Origin: Kribbella aluminosa
Lineage (GTDB): Bacteria > Actinomycetota > Actinomycetes > Propionibacteriales > Kribbellaceae
Direction of reading: 5' to 3'
Assembly (NCBI RefSeq): GCF_017876295.1
Contig: NZ_JAGINT010000002.1
Coordinates: forward strand, 3,472,001-3,536,000
DNA: 64,000 nt
Shown: positions 1 through 8,156 of the stretch, in pieces
Layout of the letters: each line of letters opens with the position of its first letter
Position numbering within the stretch: the first letter of the stretch is position 1
Made by a program: the position numbers and the translations under genes
The notes under the pieces: model-generated
Seen by the model: only the letters and a program-made list of their open reading frames with translations
Databases searched by the model: none
Told to the model about the DNA's origin: nothing

Positions 1-279
1 GGCCAGTAGTACGGCGATCATGCCGCCGCCGGTGGGCTTGCCGCGCGACACCGTGACGCCAGACGTGTCGGAGTGCAGCCGGATCCCGGACAGCTTGCGC
101 CCGACCAGCGCCGCGATCAGCCCGTGCGCTCCCTCGTGTGCGATCGTCACGACCTGCCGCGTGTACTTCCAGATCGGCCGCCACGCGATCAGCAGCAGCG
201 CGACCACGCCGGTACCGATCACCAGCCGCACCGACGGGTCGGGCTGCACCGACGTGATGTTGCTCCAGAACTCCTTCAC
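1..279 (-). CDS. M50-like zinc metallopeptidase, N-terminal part (runs off the window)
   Basis: The minus-strand frame starts at a GTG (279-277) and stays open to the window edge for 93 codons, so the C-terminus is missing. After about 17 residues comes a hydrophobic helix (VIGTGVVALLLIAW), then a loop ending in the zinc-site sequence AHEGAHGL, which is an HExxH motif (H-E-G-A-H). An HExxH just after a first membrane helix is the layout of M50-type membrane peptidases. I infer an integral membrane metalloprotease. The substrate is unknown. The start is moderately supported, because the upstream purine stretch AAGGATGGGCGG is only a fair ribosome site. Confidence 0.72.
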   Translation of the reverse strand, partial: MKEFWSNITSVQPDPSVRLVIGTGVVALLLIAWRPIWKYTRQVVTIAHEGAHGLIAALVGRKLSGIRLHSDTSGVTVSRGKPTGGGMIAVLLA

Positions 280-619
280 CCGCCCATCCTTACAGGCCGG
301 TGGTCGACCGCCTGCCGTTGCCATCGCTTGGCGGGCGGCCGAGAAGCGCCGGCTACACGGACCGCCGGCACTCACCAAGCGCGTCTGCGGCACCCCGCGG
401 GCGTGGGGCTGAGCGTGGCGCGCGCAGCATCAGGCGGCTTGCTGAGTGGTGCAGGTCCGGCAGTCGCAACGACTTCCCGGTGACGTCGGAGTGGCTCGAC
501 ACGTGGGGTCTCGTCGTACGGAACACCGTCGACGACGAGCATGACCACGGGAACGCCGAGAATCACAGGTACTGGGCGATGGCCGCGCTCTACGCGGGCG
601 ATCCGGCGGCTTGTAACAC
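280..619. other. Gap with no recognisable gene
   Basis: About 340 bases lie between the protease start and the end of the MFS remnant. Short open frames exist on both strands, but none has a ribosome site with a recognisable protein. The sequence may hold further decay products of the neighbouring transporter remnant. Confidence 0.4.
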
Positions 620-1110
620 CTACACGGCCGGCTTGTCGCTGGTCGGGTGAGGCATCAGTACGACGGCGATCGCGCCGACGACCGGGTCGGGTGCGAATCC
701 GAGCAGCAGCATGCTGAGCACGCCGGCCAGCGCGGCCAGCGCGTAGTCGGTCGCGGGCGTGGGTGCATGGTCCCCGGGTCGTCCAGTTCGTCGGTCATCA
801 GCGCGACGTCCGATCCGCTCGCGAAGGTCCACCAGATACCGCACAGCACCTGCGTGGCAAGGAGTGCGGGGAACGACGTGAACAGCCCGGTCGCGAGCAT
901 CGCCGTACCCATCAGGACCTGCGAGATCACCAGCGACCACTCGCGGCTGATGGTGTCGGCGATGACTCCGGCCGGTACTTCGAGGAGCAGCGCGAACGCG
1001 CTCTGCACCGAATCGACCAGCACCAGCTCGGCGGGGGAGAGCCCGGTGTCGACGACGAGGTAGACGCTGGTGACCAGCCACCACCCGTTGTGCAGCACGG
1101 CCGCATCCAC
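620..1110 (-). pseudogene. Truncated and frameshifted MFS transporter remnant
   Basis: Reading leftward from an ATG at 1110, the first about 115 residues look like the N-terminal helices of a major facilitator exporter. They include a hydrophobic stretch after VDTGLSPAELVLVDSVQ, a loop of the type PAGVIADTISREW that matches the conserved loop 2-3 motif, and further helices. Around 765-770 the meaningful reading switches frame. A short membrane-helix segment (AGVLSMLLLGFAPDPVVG) follows and ends near 620. Intact MFS proteins have about 400 residues and 12 helices, so most of the protein is gone. It lies 82 bp downstream of the SulP-carbonic anhydrase gene on the same strand. Confidence 0.55.
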
Positions 1111-1192
1111 GTCCCCCGGAGGAAGACCTGCTGCATGCGCCGATCCTCCCGGACCCCCGCCGCCGGCGTATTCAAGGCGCTGTGCGGGTGAT

Positions 1193-3280
1193 TCAGATTC
1201 CTCTCACCTTCAGCAGTTCCGCGTCCGCGCGAACCAGGAACGGCGCGCGGTCCAGGACCGACAGCGCGGTCGCGGTGCCGATGTCGAACCACAACCCGAT
1301 CAGCTCGAGGCGTCCCTGGTCCTCGGCCCGGCGGACCGACGGGAAGGTCCGCAGGTTCTCCAGTTGCAGGACGACGTTCGCGACCGACAGCTTGTCCGCG
1401 GCCGGCAACGTCGCGCCGGTCGCCGGATCGAGGACGTCGGGCAGCCCGACTGCCCGCCGGATCGACGGCTCCAGATGCCGCAACCAGCTTTCCAGCCCTG
1501 ATCCTTCCGGTACGTCGGCAGCGAGCGCGGCGGCCGCGGCGCCGCAGCAGGAATGGCCGCAGACCACGATCGACGTCACGCCGAGGACGTCGACGGCGTA
1601 CTCGATCGCGGCGTCGACCGAGCTGCTGTTCGATCCCTTCGGCGGTACGAGATTCCCGATGTTCCGCACGCAGAACTGGTCGCCGGGGCCGCTGGTGGTG
1701 ATCATCGTCGGTACGATCCGCGAGTCCGCGCAGGTGATGAACAGGTGCACCGGCCGCTGCCCCTCGGCGGCGAGCTTCGCGAGCAGTGCCCGGATCGGGG
1801 CGTCGTCGAGTTGCTCCGCGACCCCGTCCCGGTGCACCTCGACCGAACCGCCGCGCGCGATGTGCCCGTTCCGCCAGTCCTCGATCGCCTCGAACGCGGC
1901 ATGGTCGAGATGATCCACCCGCAGCTCGACCCGGACCGCCGCGCCGGCCGGGATCGTGCGCAACGTCCGCACCAGCGACGCGACCCCGAGGAACACGAGC
2001 GCGCCGCGGATCCGCACCGTCCACAGACCGTCCGCCTCGGTCGCGGTCACGGTCGCCCGCGCCAGGCGGTACAGCACCCGCGCCAGGGCGAGAACCAGAC
2101 CGGCCAGCACGCCCTCGGCCAGTCCCAGTACGCCGACGCCGACGGCGGTCACGACGTACACGAGGAGTTCGTCGTGCCGGCGGAGCGTGCGGATGTGGGC
2201 GAGCTGCACCAGGCGCAGGCCGGTCACCAGCAGTACGCCGGCCAGCGCGGCCATCGGGATGAGCTCGAGCATCGCGCCCGCCGCGAGGACGAACGTGGCG
2301 ATCCACAGGCCGTGCAGGATCGCGGACGCGCGGGTCCGCGCACCGGCCGCGACGTTGGTGGAGGAGCGCACGATCACCCCGGTGACCGGCATCCCGCCGA
2401 GGGCACCGGAGACCGCGTTAGCCGCGCCCTGGCCGATCAGTTCGCGATCGAGGTTGCTCCGGGCGCCGCGATGAAGCTTGTCGACGGCAACGGCCGACAG
2501 CAACGACTCGACGCTCGCGACGAGCGCGACCGTCAGGACGGCGGTGCCGATCTCGAGCGCCGTACCGTGCGGCATCCTGGGCAGGATCAGGCTCTGCAGC
2601 GGGTTGTCCGGCAGGTCGACCCGGGTCACGTGCGGCATCGCGACGGCGGCCAGTGCGGTCACGGCGACGACGGCGACGAGTGGTGCCGGAATCACCTTGA
2701 TTCTGGGGATTCGCGGCCAGACCAGCACGATCGCGACCGTCAGTACGCCGACCGCGACCGAGTGGCCGTGATGGGTGACGAGTTGCGCGGGAAGCGCTGT
2801 CACGTTGGCGATCAGCGAGCTCTGGGCCGTGCCGCCGAGGACGACGTGCAACTGCTGGACGGCGATCGTCACGCCGATCCCGGCGAGCATGCCGTGCACG
2901 ACGGCGGGGGACAGCGACAGTGCCAGGCGTCCGATCCGGGTGATACCGAGCAGGATCTGCAGCAGGCCGGCGGCGCAGGTGATGGCGGCGGTCGCGGCCC
3001 AGCCGAACTGGTGGACGAGGTCCGCGACGACCACGATGAGGCCGGCGGCCGGGCCGCTGACCTGGAGCGGGGAGCCACCGAGTGCTCCGGCGACGACTCC
3101 GCCGACCACCGCGGCCACCAGGCCGGCGATCAGCGGGGCGCCGGACGCGGCGGCGATTCCGAGGGAGAGGGGTACGGCGATCAGGAAGACGACGAGTGAA
3201 GCGGGTAGGTCGTGGTGCAGAAAGTCCTTCCAGGGCAGGCGTCCGCGGGCACTGGGAGGGGAGTGAGAAGTGGTCGGCAC
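1193..3280 (-). CDS. SulP-family anion transporter fused to beta-carbonic anhydrase
   Basis: The 695-residue protein has two parts. Residues about 20-400 form the SulP/SLC26 membrane domain with many helices (early motif DLPASLVVFLIAVPLSLGIA). A STAS-like linker follows to about 490. The C-terminal 190 residues are a beta-class carbonic anhydrase with zinc-site sequences CADSR (517-521) and CGHSCC (574-579), giving Cys517, His576 and Cys579 as ligands with Asp519/Arg521 as the dyad. This architecture is known in bacteria and fits bicarbonate uptake coupled to CO2/HCO3- interconversion at the inner membrane face; the ion carried here is inferred. The GTG start at 3280 has GGAGG nine bases upstream. 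The gene stands alone. Confidence 0.94.
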   Translation of the reverse strand: MPTTSHSPPSARGRLPWKDFLHHDLPASLVVFLIAVPLSLGIAAASGAPLIAGLVAAVVGGVVAGALGGSPLQVSGPAAGLIVVVADLVHQFGWAATAAITCAAGLLQILLGITRIGRLALSLSPAVVHGMLAGIGVTIAVQQLHVVLGGTAQSSLIANVTALPAQLVTHHGHSVAVGVLTVAIVLVWPRIPRIKVIPAPLVAVVAVTALAAVAMPHVTRVDLPDNPLQSLILPRMPHGTALEIGTAVLTVALVASVESLLSAVAVDKLHRGARSNLDRELIGQGAANAVSGALGGMPVTGVIVRSSTNVAAGARTRASAILHGLWIATFVLAAGAMLELIPMAALAGVLLVTGLRLVQLAHIRTLRRHDELLVYVVTAVGVGVLGLAEGVLAGLVLALARVLYRLARATVTATEADGLWTVRIRGALVFLGVASLVRTLRTIPAGAAVRVELRVDHLDHAAFEAIEDWRNGHIARGGSVEVHRDGVAEQLDDAPIRALLAKLAAEGQRPVHLFITCADSRIVPTMITTSGPGDQFCVRNIGNLVPPKGSNSSSVDAAIEYAVDVLGVTSIVVCGHSCCGAAAAALAADVPEGSGLESWLRHLEPSIRRAVGLPDVLDPATGATLPAADKLSVANVVLQLENLRTFPSVRRAEDQGRLELIGLWFDIGTATALSVLDRAPFLVRADAELLKVRGI

Positions 3281-3461
3281 GAGGGGAGTCCTCCGGCGTC
3301 GGTGCTCAGGGCAATGGCTCGGGCATCAGGCGTCGAAACTAAGAGTGTCGATCTGGTGACTTATCGTACGGACCCGATCAAGCGCCGAACAGCGATCCGG
3401 CACAAATCGTTGCTCTGGGCGCCGAAGATGACGATCCTTCAGCCGCGCGTAGACTCGCCGC

Positions 3462-4235
3462 ATGGAGCTGGAACTGGCCGGGAAGACCGCGGTGGTCACC
3501 GGAGCGAGCAAGGGCATCGGGCTGGCCTGCGTCGAGGCGCTGGCGCGCGAGGGCGTCGACGTGGTCGGCCTCTCCCGGGACGCCGGCAACCTGGCGAAGG
3601 CACAGGAGGCGCTGGCCGCGAAGGGGCTGAGCTTCCGGGTCGAGGCGGTCGATCTGACCGACGCCGGCGCGACCCGGGCCGCCTTCGAGCGGATCGGCGT
3701 ACCGGACATCCTGATCAACTGCGCCGGCGCGGCCAGGCGGACGCCGGTCGACGAGCTGGACAGTACGGCGCTGCACGCCGCGATGGACGCCAAGTACTTC
3801 ACGTACATGCACGCCACCGAGGCCGTGATCCGTGGGATGGCCGCGCGCGGCAGCGGCGCGGTCGTGAACGTCGTCGGCCAGGGCGGCCGCGCGGCGAACC
3901 CGCTGCACATCGGCGGCGGCGCGGCGAACGCGGCGCTGATGCTCGCCTCGGTCGGTTACGCGAAGGCGTATGCGGGCCAAGGCGTCCGGGTGAACGTGAT
4001 CAACCCCGGTACGACGCGCACCGGCCGCGTCGACGAGGGCCTCGAGGCCGCCGTCCGCGCCACCGGCAAGCCGAAGGACGAGCTGCTCCAGGAGCTGGTC
4101 CGCGACATCCCGATGGGCCGCGTCGGCGAGCCCGAAGAGGTCGCCGACGTCGCACTCTTCCTGGCCTCCCCACGGGCGAGCTACGTAACCGCCTCGATCA
4201 TCACGATGGACGGCGCCACCACCGCCGCCATCTGA
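3462..4235 (+). CDS. SDR-family protein with an altered active site
   Basis: The 257 residues form a classical-length Rossmann-fold short-chain dehydrogenase/reductase. The cofactor loop TGASKGIG (13-20) and NCAGA (86-90, matching the NNAG motif) are present, as are the VNVINPG strand (177-183) and the usual C-terminal GEPEEVADVALFLASP. The catalytic region is unusual. Where Ser, Tyr and Lys are expected it reads VVNVVGQGG (134-142) and IGGGAANAAL (150-159), so the YxxxK pair appears as Gly/Asn. NAD(P) binding is therefore likely, but normal oxidoreductase chemistry is doubtful. The gene is monocistronic and convergent with the alpha-galactosidase, with a hairpin between them. Confidence 0.85.
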   Translation: MELELAGKTAVVTGASKGIGLACVEALAREGVDVVGLSRDAGNLAKAQEALAAKGLSFRVEAVDLTDAGATRAAFERIGVPDILINCAGAARRTPVDELDSTALHAAMDAKYFTYMHATEAVIRGMAARGSGAVVNVVGQGGRAANPLHIGGGAANAALMLASVGYAKAYAGQGVRVNVINPGTTRTGRVDEGLEAAVRATGKPKDELLQELVRDIPMGRVGEPEEVADVALFLASPRASYVTASIITMDGATTAAI

Positions 4236-4240
4236 CGGGA

Positions 4241-4306
4241 CGCGGGACCGGCCCTGGTGGTGCCGGTCCCGCGCGATCGGGGGGTTAGGTGGTGTCTGGC
4301 AGACAC
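4241..4306. terminator. Terminator hairpins between convergent genes
   Basis: A perfect 12-bp inverted repeat (CGCGGGACCGGC at 4241-4252, GCCGGTCCCGCG at 4262-4273) with a nine-base loop sits just after the SDR stop. A second small hairpin, GTGTCT (4292-4297) / AGACAC (4301-4306), sits just beyond the stop of the minus-strand alpha-galactosidase. Neither has a T-run, which is normal for actinobacterial terminators. Confidence 0.75.
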
Positions 4307-4309
4307 GAC

Positions 4310-6319
4310 CTAGACGGTGATCCAGTCGATGTCGGCGATGTAGCCGTTCGGGTTGCTGATCTTGATGGAGTTGGAGCCGGCGGTCAGGTTCATCGGCAGG
4401 TAGGTGACCTGGGGCGTGCCCCAGTCGTTGTCGCCGAGGCCGCTGTAGTTGACCCAGTAGTTGCCGGATCCGTTGACCGTCAGCATGCTCTGCCGGCTGG
4501 TGTCGCCGTCGGTGTAGGCGATCTTCACCAGGTACGTACCGGTCTTCGGCACCGTGATTCCGTTCAGCGTCACCGTCGACCCGTACCCGATGTTGCCGAT
4601 CTTCGCGCCGCCCGAGCAGAGCGTGCAGCCCGCGACGCTCGCATCGCCCGTCCGGGTACTGGTCGGCGCCTCCGCCTCGTACCGCACCGGTCCGCCCGCC
4701 GCCGGGGTCAGCATGGTCACCGGCGCACTGGCCTTGGAGGAGTTACCACCCTTCACGGTGAACGAGTACTGGGTCTGCGGCGACAGGCCGCTCACCACAG
4801 CAGTCGTACCCGAGCTGACGGCGACCTGCTTGCCGTTGGCAAACACCTTGTACGACGTCGCGCCGGCACTCGGCCGCCAGCTGAGGGACACCGTCGTACT
4901 GCCGACGTCAGTCGCGGTCAGGTTGGCCGGGATACGTCCGCCGTTCGGCCAGATCTTGTAGAGCTTCGAGCCGTGCGCGGGCAGCTCGGCGCTGACCGAC
5001 CCGGAGACGTTGCGGGTGTTCCGGTCCGCCCAGACGTCGCGGACCGTGGCCTTGCCGTCGATGCCGAGCCGGTCGAAGTCGCCGGTCACCGTGGCGGGGG
5101 AGTCGGCCAGGTTGAACAGGGCGACCGTCGTACTGCCGTCGGCGTTCTGTGCGTACCAGACCTGCTGCAGCTGGTCCTGGTTCAGCGGGCGGGCCGGCGT
5201 ACCGGACTGGTCGATCGCGATCACCTCGCGGTTCGTCAGCAGCTTCAGGCCGTACGCGTCCAGCTTGGTCAGGTCGTCACCGGCGAACAGCGGCGCCGAG
5301 TTGATCGCCCAGAACGTCATGTAGGACTGGCGTTCCGCGTCGGTCAGGCCGTCCATCGTGCCGACGCCGACGTTCAGCGCGTCGAGGTTGTTCCAGTGCC
5401 CCGGGCCGGCGTCGTCGATCCACTGCGAGACGTCCCACCAGCGCTGCTTCACCGAGCTGTCCCACTTGACGATCGTGTCGCAGTAGCACTCGACGTCGGT
5501 GTCGATCCGCCAGCCGTTCGAGTTCGCCTTCCAGACGTCGGCGTACCGGTGGCTGAGCGACCACGACAGGGTGTAGAGCATCGGCCGGCCGGCGTTCTGG
5601 ACCGCGCGCGACCAGGCCTCGACGTCCGCCGTGTTGTTGTGGTTCGGGTCGTCCGGGGCGCCCTTCCACGAGCCCGGTCCGACGCCGTCCATCTTGATGA
5701 AGTCCACGCCCCAGGACGCGAACAGCTTCGCGATCGAGTCCGCGTACTTCTGCGCGCACGGGCTCGCGTAGTCGATCTTGTACGCCGCGTCCCATCCGTT
5801 CGTCTTCCGCAGGTCCGGGTAGACGATGTCGCGGGTGAAGCACCTGGGCGCGTCGTAGATCGGCGTGTTGCCGTCCCGGTACACGTCCGTACCGAGACCG
5901 ACGGTGGTGTAGATCCCGAACTTCAGGCCGAGCTTGTGGAGGTCGTCGCCGACCGCCTTCATCCCGCGCGGGAAGCGCTTCGCCATCGCGACCGGACGGC
6001 CGTACTCGTCGCCGCCGTCCTGCCAGCCGGCGTCGACGTTGACGTATTCGTATCCGTACGGCTTGAGCTTGGTGGCCAGGGCGTTCGCCTGGATGAGGAT
6101 GTTCTTCTCGCTGATGAAGCTGCCCGGGCCGTCGGGGTTGACGCCCGGGTAGTTGGTGGACTGCAGGCTCCAGCTGCTCCAGCCCAGGTAGGGCTTGGCT
6201 GCCGGCTGCGGGTAGATGAGTTTCTGGTCCTTGGCCGCGTCGGCCGGGGCGGTTGCGGCCGCTGCCGTCACCAGAGCGACGGCGGCCAGCAGAAGCGAAG
6301 TACGGCGTCTCGAATGCAT
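4310..6319 (-). CDS. Secreted GH27 alpha-galactosidase with FnIII and CBM domains
   Basis: The 669-residue precursor has a signal peptide (1-28, basic MHSRRR, hydrophobic core, cleavage near ADA). The GH27 barrel starts at YLGWSSW (44-50) and includes NVDAGWQ (94-100). The catalytic nucleophile is Asp211 in FIKMDGVG, and the probable acid/base is Asp275 in WRIDTDVEC. A beta-sandwich domain ends near 440, followed by a fibronectin type III module (about 450-535) and a C-terminal CBM35/CBM6-like module (about 545-669) that starts VRYEAEAP. It should release terminal alpha-galactose (or beta-L-arabinopyranose, also seen in GH27) from plant polysaccharide outside the cell. The ATG at 6319 has GGAGGAAG five bases upstream. 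Confidence 0.94.
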   Translation of the reverse strand: MHSRRRTSLLLAAVALVTAAAATAPADAAKDQKLIYPQPAAKPYLGWSSWSLQSTNYPGVNPDGPGSFISEKNILIQANALATKLKPYGYEYVNVDAGWQDGGDEYGRPVAMAKRFPRGMKAVGDDLHKLGLKFGIYTTVGLGTDVYRDGNTPIYDAPRCFTRDIVYPDLRKTNGWDAAYKIDYASPCAQKYADSIAKLFASWGVDFIKMDGVGPGSWKGAPDDPNHNNTADVEAWSRAVQNAGRPMLYTLSWSLSHRYADVWKANSNGWRIDTDVECYCDTIVKWDSSVKQRWWDVSQWIDDAGPGHWNNLDALNVGVGTMDGLTDAERQSYMTFWAINSAPLFAGDDLTKLDAYGLKLLTNREVIAIDQSGTPARPLNQDQLQQVWYAQNADGSTTVALFNLADSPATVTGDFDRLGIDGKATVRDVWADRNTRNVSGSVSAELPAHGSKLYKIWPNGGRIPANLTATDVGSTTVSLSWRPSAGATSYKVFANGKQVAVSSGTTAVVSGLSPQTQYSFTVKGGNSSKASAPVTMLTPAAGGPVRYEAEAPTSTRTGDASVAGCTLCSGGAKIGNIGYGSTVTLNGITVPKTGTYLVKIAYTDGDTSRQSMLTVNGSGNYWVNYSGLGDNDWGTPQVTYLPMNLTAGSNSIKISNPNGYIADIDWITV

Positions 6320-6367
6320 GGGAGCTTCCTCCGGGGGAGGAGTGAGCGGACCCGGCCGAGCCTAGGG

Positions 6368-6382
6368 CCGTTTAATTTACGG
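6368..6382. promoter_or_regulatory. Imperfect palindrome upstream of the alpha-galactosidase
   Basis: CCGTTTAATTTACGG is a 15-bp imperfect palindrome about 48 bp upstream of the start codon. It is strikingly AT-rich for this genome. It could be a sugar-regulator operator or overlap the promoter. No matching regulator gene is adjacent. Confidence 0.28.
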
Positions 6383-6525
6383 AGTCAAGTATTCAGGTGC
6401 CGTGACTTGCTGTGACACGACTGCCATCGAACCTTGATCAACTTCGGTACCCCTCCAGGTCGTCGTACCAGCAGCAGGCCGGCTCGTGAGGATGCCGGCC
6501 GGATGCACGAGGGGGTTCCATCATC

Positions 6526-8019
6526 GTGAACAGAAGAAGGCTCGGCCGGACGGCGATCGCCGCGGCCGGGGCGGCCGGACTGGTCGCACTCGCAGCACTC
6601 GCAACAGGCGGCGCATCGGCGGCCACTGCATCCGGTACGGCGGCGCGCCCGGCGCTGAAGCTGGTCGCCGGGAGCATCGACGTGACGCTGGACAACTCGC
6701 CGGACTACGGCGTCGACCTCGACCTCGGGACGCACATGGTGGCCGGCAACGCGCCGGTGGAGATGCGGGCCACGCGCGCGTCGTACGCCTCGCAGGTGGT
6801 CGCGACGCAGTACGCCAACGGCAAGCCGGTCCGGCAGTTGCCGAAGGGGCTGGTCACGGACTTCTCCGGGCTGGGGAAGTTTCTGCACGTCACGGTCACC
6901 GACGCGAGCGGCAAGAAGGTGCTCGACAAGGACCAGACCGTCTGCCTGAACGGCGACGGCTCCCGGACCCGCCCGGACGCGCCGGCGACCTCGCCGTACC
7001 CGGGCGACTGTGCGGCGAACCCGTTCACCCAGGGCGCGGTGTGGGGCCTGCAGACCGGGTGGTCGGTGCACACCTACAGCGGTGACGCCGGTCCGGTACA
7101 GCTTGCCGTCGGCAAGTACAAGGCGGTCGTCACGGTGAACAAGGCGTACCGGGACTTCTTCAAGATCCCGGCGAGCGACGCCGCGGTGAAGCTGAACCTG
7201 ACCATCCAGAAGGCGCAGAGCTGTGTCCGCGGCTGCTTCGGGACCAAGCAGCTGAAGGCGAAGTCGGTTGCGCCGAAGCCGAACGCCGCACGTCCGACGG
7301 GCAAGGCTGGGGTGCCGAAGGGGCCGAAGCCGGACCTCCGGGCCGTGCCTGCCTGGGGGATCGACGTCGCGCCGGGCGACGCGGGGACGCCGGACGCGAA
7401 CAAGGACTTCCTGCAGTTCTCGGCGACCGTGTGGAACGCAGGTCCGTCGCCGTTGGTGCTGGACGGTTTCCGCCGCCAGGGCAAGGATCTGATGGACGCG
7501 TACCAGTACTTCTACGACGCGCACGGCAAGCAGGTCGGCTACCAGACCACCGGCACTCTGGAGTGGGACGGCCGTCCCGGCCACAACCACTGGCACTTCA
7601 CCGACTTCGCGCGCTACAGCCTGCTGAACGCGAAGCAGACCGAGGTGGTGCGCAGCCAGAAGGAGGCGTTCTGCCTGGCCGCGACCGACGCGATCGACTA
7701 CACGGTGAAGAACGCGAACTGGCACCCCTACAACACCGACCTGCACACCGCGTGCGGCGACCACAGCTCGCTCTCGGTCCGTGAGGTCCTGGACGTCGGC
7801 AACGGGGACACGTACGTCCAGAGCCTGCCCGGCCAGTCCTTCGACATCACCAACCTGGCGAACGGCACGTACTACGTCCAGGTGACCGCCAACCCGGAGC
7901 ACCGGCTGTACGAGTCCAGCACCACCAACAACGTTGCCCTGCGCAAGGTCATCATCGGAGGCACGTTGCACCACCGCACCGTCAAGGTGCCCCCGGTCGG
8001 CGTCATCAACATCCCCTGA
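6526..8019 (+). CDS. Secreted lysyl-oxidase-family protein
   Basis: The protein has 497 residues with a long signal peptide (MNRRRLGRTAI, then an Ala-rich core to about residue 30). The C-terminal about 200 residues carry the lysyl-oxidase fold signature: VWNAGPSPLVLDGF, then GHNHWHFTDFARYSL with several His residues matching the copper-binding WHxCHxHxH region, and cysteines around FCLAATDA and HTACGDH. In the family, copper and a lysine-derived quinone oxidise amines; catalysis here is inferred. The N-terminal half (about 35-250) looks like a separate beta-rich domain with paired cysteines. The GTG start at 6526 follows a GAGGGGG stretch about ten bases away. The gene is divergent from the alpha-galactosidase. 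Confidence 0.78.
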   Translation: MNRRRLGRTAIAAAGAAGLVALAALATGGASAATASGTAARPALKLVAGSIDVTLDNSPDYGVDLDLGTHMVAGNAPVEMRATRASYASQVVATQYANGKPVRQLPKGLVTDFSGLGKFLHVTVTDASGKKVLDKDQTVCLNGDGSRTRPDAPATSPYPGDCAANPFTQGAVWGLQTGWSVHTYSGDAGPVQLAVGKYKAVVTVNKAYRDFFKIPASDAAVKLNLTIQKAQSCVRGCFGTKQLKAKSVAPKPNAARPTGKAGVPKGPKPDLRAVPAWGIDVAPGDAGTPDANKDFLQFSATVWNAGPSPLVLDGFRRQGKDLMDAYQYFYDAHGKQVGYQTTGTLEWDGRPGHNHWHFTDFARYSLLNAKQTEVVRSQKEAFCLAATDAIDYTVKNANWHPYNTDLHTACGDHSSLSVREVLDVGNGDTYVQSLPGQSFDITNLANGTYYVQVTANPEHRLYESSTTNNVALRKVIIGGTLHHRTVKVPPVGVINIP

Positions 8020-8156
8020 TGCCGCCGTAGCCGGTCCGCTGATTCCTGGCGACCGGCGCTCGCGCCCCCGGCCATGATCCAGCCGGGGGCGCGAGTCGTT
8101 CTCAGCCTGCTCCAAGCAACGCGCCCCTATCTTTCGAAAGACACAAGGGAGGGCCG

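Noticed and set aside
300..650. 116-codon plus-strand frame before the MFS remnant
   Set aside because: No domain or ribosome site, and the first half is Arg-rich shadow-like sequence.
1553..3199. Long plus-strand frame opposite the SulP-carbonic anhydrase gene
   Set aside because: The product is Asp/Arg/Gln-rich without motifs, while the minus strand encodes a complete two-domain enzyme.
4289..6415. Long open frame (708 codons) on the plus strand opposite the alpha-galactosidase
   Set aside because: It is a shadow of the GC-rich codon pattern of the real gene, with Val/Arg/Asp-rich product and no domain.
6385..8115. 576-codon minus-strand frame over the lysyl-oxidase-like gene
   Set aside because: Antisense shadow: no ribosome site and no recognisable domain.
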